Below are positions 32,401 to 40,928 of a stretch of DNA of 64,000 nt, piece by piece (within the stretch, counting starts at the first letter, position 1; every line of letters starts with the position of its first letter). The notes beneath the pieces are model-generated. The model made no database searches, had not been told where the DNA came from, and saw only the letters and a program-made list of their open reading frames with translations. The translations under genes and the position numbers were made by a program. The DNA comes from Pseudoips prasinana (taxonomy: Eukaryota > Arthropoda > Insecta > Lepidoptera > Nolidae), in assembly GCA_951640165.1 (NCBI GenBank), contig OX621259.1, forward strand, positions 4,402,001-4,466,000, read 5' to 3'.

Positions 32401-32926
32401 TCGATGTATTGTTTACGTTTTTCGTATTTGACATTACGTAATCCATTCCGTTCCATTGACCTCGTTGACACGTTTGTTCACTCAATCTCCAATCTATGGT
32501 TCCGTCCGCCATGACACATTGTTCGGGTGTTTTCGTGTTCGTTCGTCTCGGTTCGGCAACCCGATAAATTTCCGTTATGTTGGTTTTACTGCTTCGTTCG
32601 ACTTCGGCAGTTCTCGTGAACATCGTACGTTTGGTTTCGGAATGAGACTGCGTTACATTGTCGTTCCGCCATCTTGAATTTGAACGAACTTCACCACGGT
32701 TCCCGCTCGTCACCCACTCTGATGATTTATGACCAAAATCATTGCAACGAAAACACTTCGCACCTCTCTCTTTGTGTGGACACTGCGCAGATATATGCTG
32801 ATTTTCCCCACAGTTAGCACTTCGTCGACTTCGTGCTGCGATCACCGTTATAACATCGGGTGGTCGTGTTTTGATGTGCTTTTTGTCGCTCCACAGCTGC
32901 AGCCATCTTCTCACGCACCGTCTCAT
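29411..32926 (-). CDS. Gypsy pol polyprotein (protease, RT, RNase H, integrase)
   Basis: 1,171 open codons. Damaged zinc-knuckle region at 39-71 (first knuckle lacks its leading Cys, second ends in W71 instead of Cys). Protease DTGS at 196-199. RT 'SPLVLVKKKDG' (385-395), 'LDLKNGFF' (436-443) and catalytic FIDD (500-503). RNase H D649, E690, D715. Integrase zinc finger H832/H836/C866/C869 and catalytic D899, D958, E994 (D,D35E). A short basic tail follows with 'KPKYLSPYKV'. All catalytic residues are present, so the enzymes could be functional. The first about 30 residues are read out of frame relative to gag and are probably not genuine; no natural start codon is implied, since Gypsy pol is normally made by continuation of gag. 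Confidence 0.92.
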   Translation of the reverse strand: MRRCVRRWLQLWSDKKHIKTRPPDVITVIAARSRRSANCGENQHISAQCPHKERGAKCFRCNDFGHKSSEWVTSGNRGEVRSNSRWRNDNVTQSHSETKRTMFTRTAEVERSSKTNITEIYRVAEPRRTNTKTPEQCVMADGTIDWRLSEQTCQRGQWNGMDYVMSNTKNVNNTSKPVKHIEFLENKAFSSAGLIDTGSEVNLMTNEVHMKIGSPKYDDEQCVSLSGLGQLEVIPLGKVTLTIKIDGDLFKNVVFYVVNKSCLPYKFIIGQEFLKRIVMVMKDGCVSLLAKEDEWMKQVDVSVCDVSGYVGESRYRAQITELAENYQPKKIKEAPIELKIVLKDDIPVAQRPRRLSLREQQVVEEQVNEWLTNNIIRVSYSEYASPLVLVKKKDGNIRVCVDYRLINKKMVKDEYPLPIIEDLIDRLQSAKIFCVLDLKNGFFHMKVAEESIKYTSFVTHHGQFEFLRAPFGLMNCPKNFMRFVSIIFREMIAKGTILIFIDDILIPAQSEKQAYDGLKEVLAVASKYGLQFNWKKARLMCHEVEYLGHVIKDGAVRPSADKIDAVARYPEPKSLKQLHSFIGLTSYFRKYIENYAVIAKPLTDLLRKDNNFIFGHEQRQAFITLKDKLVSAAILKIYNPRIPTELHTDASSVAYAAILMQKHEDGLYPVYYMSKRTTEAESKYTSYELEALAIIQGVKKFRHYLYGIKFKIVTDCQAFQSTLRKKDLTTRVARWVLLLDEYDYVIEHRPGSRMKHVDALSRNPCTVAVVSTLHEQIKQAQSNDDGLRAIMEVLKEGPYDDYIFDNDLLYKGLQRCLVIPKYMENEILKMVHSKGHFSKKKMSELICKDYFIQNLDKKIEQFILSCVPCLLATRKAGKQEGWLNSIEKASIPVHTLHCDHIGPMCQTKKMYNYILTVVDAFTKFVWLFPTKSTTSKETIDKLLILQQTFGNPTRYITDRGTAFTSGDFKAYCDEEHIQHITITTGLPRGNGQVERVHRVLISVLTKLCISEPAAWYKNVSKVQRALNSTHQRSVGTTPFELLVGTKMKNKEDLELYELISQETQSCFIQERADLRKSAKECILKIQEENQKGYNKGRKESTKYIAGDLVAIKRTQYGGCLKLKPKYLSPYKVKRVKPNDRYDVEKVDYNLEGPGRTSSSADYMKKWPGIDD

Positions 32927-32944
32927 AGATTTTAAGTTTTGCTT

Positions 32945-33562
32945 TTAGGTCAGCGTAGGTCGTGGCCCGTACAACATAATTTTATTGGTTTCTACGTCCA
33001 CTATGCCGTCTATTATATATTTAATAGCGATGTAATCGGGCATTTTCCCTCGCTTACCCATTTCCTTCATAGCTAGACAGTAGTCGATACAGCTCTCACC
33101 TGGCTTTTTTTTTCTAGCAGCCATCATCTCGTGTATAGCCTTTACGTCAACTGAATCGGGAAATTCTGTCAGTAATCCGGCTTTCAGTTCATCCCATGAT
33201 TTGAAGGGTTTTTCTGAGCGCAACCAAAGCGCTGCCGTCCCGACCAGAGACCTCCGTCCCACTATTAGTAGCTGCAGTGGCGACCACTCGAATATCTCCG
33301 CGTTATCTTTGATGTCCTGAATCCATCGTTGCGTGGAATCGATGCTATTTTGTCCACTGAACTTCGGCACCAGCTCGTCTGAATAAGCAAACGTGCTCTG
33401 GGCTCCCTTCTGTACTAAAGATGCGCCTGCACCGCTTCCCTCTGCGTCCTCACAATCAGCCCGTCGGCTGCGTACCTTGCCCTTTACCATTTCACCCGTC
33501 GCGTCGTTCAAATCGTCGTATGGAAACCGTCGTTGACAAAATGGTAAGGTTAGAAACCGCAC
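32945..33562 (-). pseudogene. Gypsy gag, frame broken before its C-terminus
   Basis: 205 codons including 'LVPKFSGQNSIDSTQRWIQD' and 'IDYCLAMKEMGKRGKMPDYI', typical of retrotransposon gag capsid cores. The frame stops at 32945 while gag-like sequence continues in another frame for about 130 bases, and a second shift near 32817 would be needed to enter the zinc knuckles of the pol frame. Gag is thus probably not made intact, although programmed frameshifting at one of these sites cannot be excluded. The true start may be the ATG near 33491 (MVKGKV) rather than 33562. Confidence 0.8.
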
Positions 33563-33644
33563 CGGTCGTCGCGTCGCCTCGTTGTATCAGCAAGACAATC
33601 GTCCTCAATCTTCGTAATCCCTTCTTATTTCCTCTTGTTGTGGT

Positions 33645-33662
33645 ATCTCGGACGAGCCCCCA
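33645..33662 (-). promoter_or_regulatory. Primer-binding site, tRNA-Pro type
   Basis: Minus-strand TGGGGGCTCGTCCGAGAT lies three bases inside the 5' LTR. It matches 17 of 18 bases of the classical proline-tRNA primer-binding site. It primes minus-strand DNA synthesis. Confidence 0.85.
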
Positions 33663-33665
33663 AAT

Positions 33666-33886
33666 TGTAGGAATAAAATACTGGGTAAAGTTCCACACAA
33701 AATTATATTTCGGGTTATCCACAAAGAGAAATAATTACAGTATATTCTTGTCGTCCTTTCGTTCCGTCTTAGTAGCCACACTGTTCAACCAACTGTCACC
33801 TTTCTTCGACATTCATTCCTCTCTTTCACTCATTACTTACATTTCTCTCTCACTCACTAACGTTCCATTTCATCTAGCATTCCACA
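33666..33886 (-). repeat. Gypsy 5' LTR (221 bp)
   Basis: Direct repeat of 28944-29164 with one visible difference (g versus t near 33726). Right flank TGAC. Contains the element promoter by family knowledge; no TATA box was assigned. Confidence 0.93.
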
Positions 33887-33899
33887 TGACTATATAAAA

Positions 33900-34560
33900 T
33901 GTAAAGTTGTACTTACAAACACATCTCTGACGCATCGATAGCATTGTTCAAATGCTGGAAAATTAATAATTCTGGTATCCAGTGGCACGGCGCCGCAGAA
34001 CGACAATTTACATATTTTATATTGCGCAGTACGCGTGCGGTGTCGCAGCGCAGCTGGTTTCTGTGTTTACCATGTAGTAACATTAGTTCAAGGAATAGTG
34101 TAGAAATATGTACATTTTATAATGTTCTCCTAGCCGAATTTCGGGCACGACGGTTAGTCTTGATGGAGACTAGGCATCTGCGCGGGACATAAGACATAAG
34201 ATCACTCTCATGATTTGATGGGACGACTAGTGACACGGCCGGAGGTCAGGTACAGGACCGATGGCTTTATGGTGCAATATCGCCATCTCCCAGAAGACGC
34301 AGAAATTTTCTTTAAAGATTTTTGAAGTTATACTTCTTTTGGCGCGATGGAGAAAAATGATGAGAGTGAATTTTTACGATGCGCGCGCACACCGACACCA
34401 AAAAATTGAACAGCATGAAGTTAGTTCTAGGTGGTATGACAGTGAATTTTTACGTAAAAATAACAGCATGACGTTAGTTCTAGGTGGTATGAAAATTGAT
34501 AACTATGTTCAAGTTGTATATTAAGAAGTATAACTTCTAACGCGTGTACATAAGTACACA
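33900..34560. other. No gene seen; repeat fragments
   Basis: 34135-34260 is a copy of repeat 'S' (see 25560). 34410-34500 contains a partial direct duplication: 'gaagttagttctaggtggtatgacagtgaatttttacg' is followed by a near copy. Confidence 0.45.
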
Positions 34561-34565
34561 CAAGT

Positions 34566-34735
34566 TTTTTTTTTATAACAGAGGGCGACAAACTAGCAAA
34601 TGGGTCACCTGATGGTAAGTGATCACCGCCGCCCATAGACACTCGCGACACCAGAGGAGTCGCGAGTGCGTTGCCGGCCTTTAAGAGTCAGCGAACAAGT
34701 GTTGCTGATACTTCCCCCCACCCCAATGAGCTCTG
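34566..34735. repeat. Interspersed repeat with 'cacctgatggtaagtgatca'
   Basis: 'gggcgacaaactagcaaatg', 'gccgcccatagacactcgcg', 'gcgttgccggcctttaagag' after a T-run. This style is common in lepidopteran genomes, probably a LINE or SINE end. The internal CACTCGCGAC...GTCGCGAGTG forms a 10-bp inverted repeat. Confidence 0.55.
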
Positions 34736-34854
34736 GCGACCTAACTCACACTCGGTAACACAAAATTAACATTATTAATGTTATTATTAAGGAATGTCTT
34801 TTGTAAGGTGGAGGTACTTCCCCAGTTGGGCTGCTCTTTGAGCGGATGAACGCT

Positions 34855-35045
34855 ATGCCCTACCTCTCTTAAATCTTACAAAAATGACTGTTTGGCCTGA
34901 TCCAACCGAACCCAGGAATTCATTACACCCAGACACGGAACAAATAATGGTACTCATTACACAAATATGATCGGGGTGGGGATCGAACCCACGACCTCTG
35001 GCTTCGCAGTCAGGGTCACCAACCACTAGACCGATAGCCCAATCA
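34855..35045 (-). repeat. tRNA-derived SINE, family D
   Basis: Minus strand: A box 'atcggtctagtggttgg', B box 'gtgggttcgatccccac', then a body with 'ccgtgtctgggtgtaatgaa'. Body resembles family B. Confidence 0.75.
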
Positions 35046-35212
35046 AGCGACAATTGTATTGTATTATTTCGGATCTTTACTTTCATTATAGTGTAGAACT
35101 GTGTACATTTTATAATTTCCTTTTAGCCGAATTTCGGGCACGACGCCTAGTCTCGATGGAGACTAGGCATCTGGGCAGGACATATTATAGTGCAAGAAGG
35201 TGTTTATAAGTC

Positions 35213-35468
35213 GGTCACCGTAGCCTAGTTGGTAGTGCTCCTGCCTACGAAGCTGGTGGTCCTGGGTTCGAATCCCGGTAAGAGCAAATATTTGTGTGAT
35301 GAGCACGAATATTTGTTTCTGAGTCATGGATGTTTTCTATGTATTTAAGTATTTATCTATCTATATAAGTATGTATATCGTCGCCTGGTACCCATAGTAC
35401 AAGCTTTGCTTAGTTTGGGGCTAGGATGATCTGTGTGACATTGTCCCTAGATATTATTATTATTATTG
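35213..35468 (+). repeat. tRNA-derived SINE, family A (complete)
   Basis: 'gtcaccgtagcctagttggt' and 'gggttcgaatccc' head; ATT-repeat tail. Best preserved family-A copy in the window. Confidence 0.88.
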
Positions 35469-35502
35469 TAAGGCATTAGGAAATGCAATATTATTATTAT
35501 TA

Positions 35503-35695
35503 TTCTTTTTCTATTTTTGTGTCAAAATCTTAATGCGGTTCACAGAATACTTACATCTACTTACCAAGTTTCAACAGTACAGCTCTTATAGTATCGGAAA
35601 AAAGTTGCTGTGACATACGGACGGACAGACAGACAGACAGAAATGACGAATCTATAAGGGTTCCGTTTTTTGCCATTTGGTTACGGAACCGTAAT
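35503..35695 (+). repeat. CGGAACCCTA-type repeat, 3' fragment
   Basis: Matches the last about 180 bp of 28305-28858, including 'acggacggacagacagacag' and 'ggttccgttttttgccattt'. Confidence 0.7.
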
Positions 35696-35699
35696 AAAA

Positions 35700-36415
35700 A
35701 TTTGATGCATGCATGCATTGACGTAAATCTCAGACTTAGATATTTAAAGTGTACATGGAATTCTATAGACTGTTTACAAAAATCTCCTTTCTTACGTACG
35801 TTACGTTTCTAATTGCACACCAATAAAATTAGTTTAGGTTACAATTTTATGAAGAGACAAAAAAAATAGAAAAATAATGTGTGTGCTTAGTATTTTTAAA
35901 GAATATATGTAAGCCACGTTTGGCGTCTTATACTACGTTAATACTAGCTGTTCAATTCAATTCAATTTAATTTTATTTGCTCAATACAGGTATTACAGAG
36001 GATGTACACATTAAACTTATTTGAACGCTGTATTCTACCTAAAAACTAAGGCATGCAAATTGTTTCATATACAAATTTAAACAAACAAGAATTAGTTACA
36101 TTGATTTCGACGCAATTATTAAACTTAAGTTATATATATATAATTAGATCACAATATAATCAATTAATTAAGTAAATGTATCAATGTCAGATAAGATATA
36201 GAATTATAATCAATGTCAAATAGTATTGTACAATGTCACGTTAATAGAAGTAAATGTCAAAATAATATATAAGATTCTAAAATACAACAATCATATAGAT
36301 ACAAAAATACAATTAGCATTACTTTCAATTTAAAATTTATCATTTAGGAATTCAGTCACACTATACTAATTTTTATTAACAAGAAATTGCTTCAATTCTT
36401 TTTTAAAAATCTTGT
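35700..36415. other. No gene seen; LINE tail from about 35950
   Basis: AT-rich. 35950-35990 is an inverse LINE tail ('caattcaattcaatttaatt', 'ttatttgctcaatacagg'); the following about 350 bp may be its 3' UTR, without coding motifs. Confidence 0.45.
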
Positions 36416-36419
36416 CATT

Positions 36420-36582
36420 CACCGCGGTTTAACTTTTTAAATTATAGACTATGTATTAGTCGGATGTATAAGCTATTTTACTATAAAGTTTCATCAAAAT
36501 CCGTTCTAATTTTTGCGTGAAAAATTAACAAACATCCATCCATCTATCCTCACAAACTTTCACATTTATAATATTAGTAGGA
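36420..36582 (-). repeat. Degenerate Helitron
   Basis: Begins 'accgcggtttaactttttaa' (CTAG end eroded), includes 'aacatccatccatctatcct', and ends 'ataatattagtagga' at 36582 (5' TC end inverted). Confidence 0.65.
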
Positions 36583-36589
36583 TTATGCT

Positions 36590-37070
36590 TTCCTGTAAGT
36601 AAATGTAAAACTCTTCTGATAAATTCACTATACTTGTTGCACACACACAAACGAACTGAGGAAATTTTTTCCACTTTTGAAGTAGTTTCCGTAAAAATAA
36701 AGACTAAATTTCTCAACCTATGACCAAAAATAGATCTCGTATTTTATGAATATTAGACTTTAGTTCATGAATTTCTTGTTAGTTCTTAATTAAGTCCATC
36801 TTTGAAGCAATTAAAATGAATATTATAGTTTATTAGACCTAAAGAGAAAAGAATCTTTAAGGATATAAATTAAATAATTTAAAAAATCCGTCAAGTTTCA
36901 TCATGTTAAATAACATTTAAAGTAATATAAAATGAAGACTAAAATAGTAAATATTTAAAGCTGTCTTTTGTAGCCATTTTTCAGGTTTGTTCTAGAAAAG
37001 AAATAATAACTTAAAATGGATTTATAATATCGATAGCATATTAAAAACTATAACATTGTTGTTTTAAAGT
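36590..37070. other. No gene seen
   Basis: AT-rich, no repeats or coding motifs recognised. Confidence 0.4.
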
Positions 37071-37074
37071 TTCA

Positions 37075-37325
37075 CGTGGTTGGCAAATGCTTGCTTTTCA
37101 CGCCGGAGTTCGTGGGTTCGATTCCCACCCAGGACACATATTTGTGTGCATGAACTTGTCTGTTTGTCCTAAGTCTGGGTGCAATTATCTACATAATTAT
37201 GTATTTACAAAAAAGAAGAAGTATATGTAATATATCAGTTATCTGCTTTCCATAGTACACGCTCTGCTTAGTTTGGGACCAGATCGCCGTGTGTAAGTAA
37301 CGTCCGGGGATATTATTATTATTAA
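37075..37325 (+). repeat. tRNA-derived SINE, family B (complete)
   Basis: 'gtggttggcaaatgcttgct', B box 'gggttcgattccc', body and end 'tccggggatattattattat'. Confidence 0.85.
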
Positions 37326-37559
37326 ATTATCAATCAACTTCGTCGTTGTTCAGCGGTAGCGTATTAGCCGCATATTATAGGGCCCCTGTTTAAATCCTGG
37401 GTTGGATTCTAAGCTTTACAAATATATAAAATTCAAAGTTTTCCGCAAATTAATTGGAGATTGATGAGATATAAGCTTTTTATCATCATCAACCCTTAAA
37501 TCTCTTTGGACTGAATCAAAAGGCGCAAGCATGTATGTAGGAGTCAAGTGTATATATAT

Positions 37560-37935
37560 ATATGGCCTTTGCGTCTGTTACAGACAATTTACGGCGCATT
37601 GTCTGAGAGACATTTCTTATTGTAGCTAAACAAACCGATGCGAGACCGACATAGACTGCCGCAGGCCTGACAAGAGAAGTTTGCGGTGGTTAGTGCCGAG
37701 CCGCTTTCATGTCGCTTCTGACTCTTATCAGCAAGTACTCCGAACCAGGCTTCGTCACAGATCTGACGACCCTCCACTACACGTTTGCGCCATTCACCTC
37801 TATTTTCAGCGAGCTTTTCCCAGCTACAGTGGTCAATTTTAAAAGCGGCCATATCCCGCTTGGTGCAGTATTTAAAGCGAAGCAGAGGTCTACCGACAAA
37901 GTTCTCCCTAAAGCTAACAAATGGAAGTTGTTACT
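37560..37935 (-). pseudogene. LINE RT C-terminus with zinc-finger-like tail
   Basis: Minus-strand translation: 'FVGRPLLRFKYCTKRDMAAF', then 'CSWEKLAENRGEWRKRV', ending in 'CQACGSLCRSRIGLFSYNKK' plus C. This is the CxxCGxxC-SRIGLxSH-C finger that ends many insect LINE proteins; the usual His is Tyr here. A (TA)n tail at 37552-37563 marks the 3' end. 5'-truncated. Confidence 0.7.
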
Positions 37936-38056
37936 TTTGGGGACTATTACTTGGCTGCATACTTGCTTGGGCCTCTTGATTCAGTCCAAAAACTATCTTT
38001 GTTCCAGATTATTATACAGTAAGTAGTAGTACTCCGTATTTTGGTATAATAATCAT

Positions 38057-38274
38057 CAAGTTAGCTCAATAGGCTGCCGCGCTATTGTAGCGCAAGTGGC
38101 ATGTTCGCAGAGGCGCACGTGGACGGCTTCCACGCCATCATGCGTAAGCGCTGTGCATCGATAATGGCACGGGTACGCGGCAGCCCCAGCGCCATTCTGG
38201 CCGCGTGGGCTAGCCGCTGGAACTCGGTACTGATGGCTCATTGGATAGGCCTTCACACGAGATCAAGCGCCTGA
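38057..38274 (+). pseudogene. LINE RT C-terminal fragment
   Basis: Plus-strand frame 'LPRYCSASGMFAEAHVDGFH' followed by 'AIMRKRCASIMARV' and 'SRWNSVLMAHWIGLH' to a stop at 38274. GC-rich; same family as 7840-8115. Appears free of stops across about 70 codons. Confidence 0.65.
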
Positions 38275-38479
38275 TGTAATTGTACCCTTTACTAACATTA
38301 GGCTAAGAACATTGTTACTAACTACTCGTGATCTGTATTTTTGCAAACACTAATTAAAAAGAAAAAAAATATAATATCCACTGCTGGCAAAAACTTCCTC
38401 CAAGGGTGGGATATTTCAGATATCCTATTATCGTCAAAAATGGCACACGGGATGGCGATCGTGGTATGATGGTTTCAAA

Positions 38480-38705
38480 AGACTCTGCTACCTCTAGAGG
38501 CGAGGTTAAGCAACTAGGCTGACGGTCAGACCATGGATGGGTGACCGCCAAAGTGGTTTAAGTTCTGAGCGTCTCAGTGCTTCGGACTGCACGTGTAGTT
38601 TACCGGTAGTAGCAATTAGACAACATTCGATAAGCCATGTCAGAGCCCTACTGGGCGGCTTGAACAACTCTGACACCAGGGTAACCACTGCCCATACCCT
38701 AAGTA
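38480..38705 (-). repeat. Interspersed repeat 'G' (inverse copy)
   Basis: 'gtgaccgccaaagtggttta' and 'ctctgacaccagggtaacca' as at 27835. Confidence 0.65.
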
Positions 38706-38709
38706 GGAA

Positions 38710-39060
38710 GTGCTACCTCTAAGCCCCCCATAGGATGATAAAGGATGGTGATATTCGCCGTCACCATGAAGCACTGTATATTAATGGATTTTTTACATTT
38801 GTTCTGTTATGTAAGTTGTAAGAATTATCCACTAATGAAAATGTGACCGATCGAGAAAGCCTAACGGGCTCGTACTAAAATAAATCTTTACAAAAAACGT
38901 CGGTAGCAGACACATTAGTGGAAAATATAATGCTCCTAGTAGTCGTATAATTTGGCCGCGCCATTGGAGACCAACACCCGTGAGTGATCGGTGAGACTGG
39001 GGATCTGATTGTGCACGTATAACTTTAGGCGTTTGGTTCCATTAGCCTAATTTAATTAAA
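38710..39060. other. No gene seen
   Basis: AT-rich spacer before a Helitron end and the first mariner. Confidence 0.4.
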
Positions 39061-39129
39061 GTAGGTTTGGAGGTTAAACCTGTAAGTAACAAACATACAC
39101 ACTCACGCACTTTCGCCTTCATAATAATA

Positions 39130-40411
39130 GGTCTTTACCTATGAAATTGCCGTTTTGTATGAAAAAATTTAAACGAATTTTTTTCATGAATTTTTTTATT
39201 TGTATTAATCGAAGTAATCACCCATGCAATCAATGCATCTTTGCCATCGCAGTGGCAGTTTATTGATGCCCTTCTTAAAGAAATCAGCTGGACGGGAGGC
39301 AACAAATTCTTCAAAGGCATTTTGTACTGCCTCTCGGGTATTGAATTTTTTTCCCGCCAAGAAGTTATCCAAATTCTGGAAAAAGTAGTAGTCTGTAGGC
39401 GCAAGGTCTGGTGAGTAGGGCGGATGACGGAGAGCTTCAAACCCCAGTTCTTGCAACTTGGAGACCGTCTGCTGTGCAGTATGAGGTCGCGCGTTGTCGT
39501 GCAGGAGCAGCGGAGACGAGCGATTGACCAATGCTGGTTGTAGATGCGCCAGCTTCTCCATCATTGTGCTCAGTTCTTCACAGTACACATCTGCAGTAAT
39601 GCTCACCCCGTTTGGTAAGAAGCTGTGATGAATCACACCGGCGCTAGACCACCAAACAGTGACCATCACTTTTCTAGGGGTAAGTTTTCGTTTAGGGCAT
39701 TGTTTAGGTGCTGAACCAGGATCCAACCAACTTGCTGAGCGCTTGCGGTTATCAAACAGAATCCATTTTTCATCGCAGGTAACAATGCGGTTCAAAATTC
39801 CTTCATTTGTGTGTCTGTTGAGCAGTGCAAGGCACGTCTCGACGCGTACTTCGCGCTGGCGATCATTGAGTTCGTGGGGCACCCATTTGTCAAGCTTTTT
39901 TACCTTGCCAATTTGACGCAAATGGACCAATATTGTTTTGACGCTAACGTCGAAAGCTGCTGCTAATTCAGCCGTAGATTGTGTATCATCAGCTTCCACA
40001 ACCGCCTTTAATTCGTCATTGTCGACCAAAGTCTTCGGACGACCGCGAGGTTCATTTTTCAGGTCGAAATTTCCAGAACGGAAGCGAGCAAACCAATAAC
40101 AGGTGGTGCGTTGGTTTGTAGTGTTAGCTCCGTAAACGTCGTTGATGTTGCGTGCCGCTTGTGCCGCGTTGCTGCCACGACGGTACTCATATTCCATAAT
40201 TACTCGAATTTTTAACGTATCCATGATGACGAAAAAGATTGAAATGCGATGAAAATGTAACACTAATCAATAAAGAAATGACTACTTTTGGAAAAAAGAA
40301 TCCATGTTTTTAAAATAAAATTAATTTGAAATTAGAATTCTTAGCCAAACAAAAATTATTTTGATTTGAAATGGCCAGTACTGCAGAACGGCAATTTCAT
40401 AGGTAAAGACC
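39130..40411 (-). mobile_element. mariner transposon copy 1, full length (1,282 bp)
   Basis: Flanked by TA (39128-39129 and 40412-40413). Terminal inverted repeats start GGTCTTTACCTATGAAATTG and extend about 28 bp. Encodes an intact transposase on the minus strand. Inserted in a Helitron 5' end. Same length as copy 2. Confidence 0.95.
39205..40224 (-). CDS. mariner transposase (cecropia-like), copy 1
   Basis: Cut-and-paste transposase, 339 aa from the Met aligned with other mariners; the frame is open 39 bases further upstream (40263) but those residues are atypical. N-terminal paired helix-turn-helix DNA-binding region (about 1-110, with GRPKTLVDNDELKAVVEAD). Linker 'KLDKWVPHEL'. Catalytic triad D151 ('VTCDEKWI'), D243 ('LLHDNARPH') and D278 ('YSPDLAPTDYYF') spaced D,D34D. 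C-terminus 'RWQRCIDCMGDYFD' is as in SETMAR-type/cecropia mariners. No stops or frameshifts; a Phe/Leu difference separates it from copy 2. Potentially active. Confidence 0.95.
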   Translation of the reverse strand: MDTLKIRVIMEYEYRRGSNAAQAARNINDVYGANTTNQRTTCYWFARFRSGNFDLKNEPRGRPKTLVDNDELKAVVEADDTQSTAELAAAFDVSVKTILVHLRQIGKVKKLDKWVPHELNDRQREVRVETCLALLNRHTNEGILNRIVTCDEKWILFDNRKRSASWLDPGSAPKQCPKRKLTPRKVMVTVWWSSAGVIHHSFLPNGVSITADVYCEELSTMMEKLAHLQPALVNRSSPLLLHDNARPHTAQQTVSKLQELGFEALRHPPYSPDLAPTDYYFFQNLDNFLAGKKFNTREAVQNAFEEFVASRPADFFKKGINKLPLRWQRCIDCMGDYFD

Positions 40412-40428
40412 TAATATTAGTGCGATTA

Positions 40429-40739
40429 TCTATACATATAATAAAATCGTAGGAAAGTCGAAACTGTACATTGAATATTTTTTTAAAAGGGATTCTTGGG
40501 GCGTGGTCTACAATCGATATCGAAGCCAAAAATATAATTTTATTTATTTTTGTCTGTTTGTCTGTATGTATATCCGGGCTAAACTCAATTAAATGCATGG
40601 ATTTATTTCAAATTTTGCATGAATATTACTAAGAGGTCGGGTCATATATAGGCTACATATTATCACGCTATAACCTACGGGGGAGGAGCTGTGATAATTT
40701 ATAAAAATTAACGCGGGTAAAACCGCGGGGCACAGCTAG
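40429..40739 (+). mobile_element. Short Helitron with intact ends (311 bp)
   Basis: Begins TC (TCTATACATATAATAAAATC) and ends in a GC-rich hairpin ('acgcgggtaaaaccgcgggg') 8-10 bases before CTAG at 40736-40739. Preceded by A and followed by T, the A|T insertion site of Helitrons. It equals one tandem unit of the Helitrons at 21109 and 47160 plus the 3' hairpin. Non-coding. Lies between the two mariners. Confidence 0.85.
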
Positions 40740-40928
40740 TCGACAATAATTTTATTAATATTCTATTATTGTTATCAAATCTGGTAGTAATTATAGATTA
40801 TCAAATTAATTAGTCTCATTAATTCACAATCAGATTAATTAATATTCAGTTTTCGACACGATTGGAAACACATCTCACATTGTTATTACATATAATAATT
40901 GTTGTGTGTTTGTGACATTCAAATATTA

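Larger units (their letters stand above)
28944..33886 (-). mobile_element. Ty3/Gypsy LTR retrotransposon, nearly complete (4,943 bp)
   Basis: Two 221-bp LTRs (28944-29164 and 33666-33886), each starting TGTAGG and ending CCACA, flanked by a 4-bp target duplication TGAC (28940-28943 and 33887-33890). Minus orientation: the 5' LTR is on the right, then primer-binding site, gag, pol, 3' LTR. I saw one LTR difference by eye, so insertion is recent. There is no envelope frame between pol and the 3' LTR. Integrase motifs 'GLPRGNGQVERVHR' suggest the mdg3-like part of Gypsy, tentatively. Gag carries frame damage; pol is open. Confidence 0.93.
39070..40425 (-). repeat. Helitron 5'-end fragment interrupted by mariner copy 1
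   Basis: 'aacaaacatacacactcacg' and 'ctttcgccttcataataa' (39088-39127) continue after the mariner as 'atattagtgcga' (40414-40425). Together these form the Helitron 5' terminus seen at 55117-55291. Confidence 0.65.
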
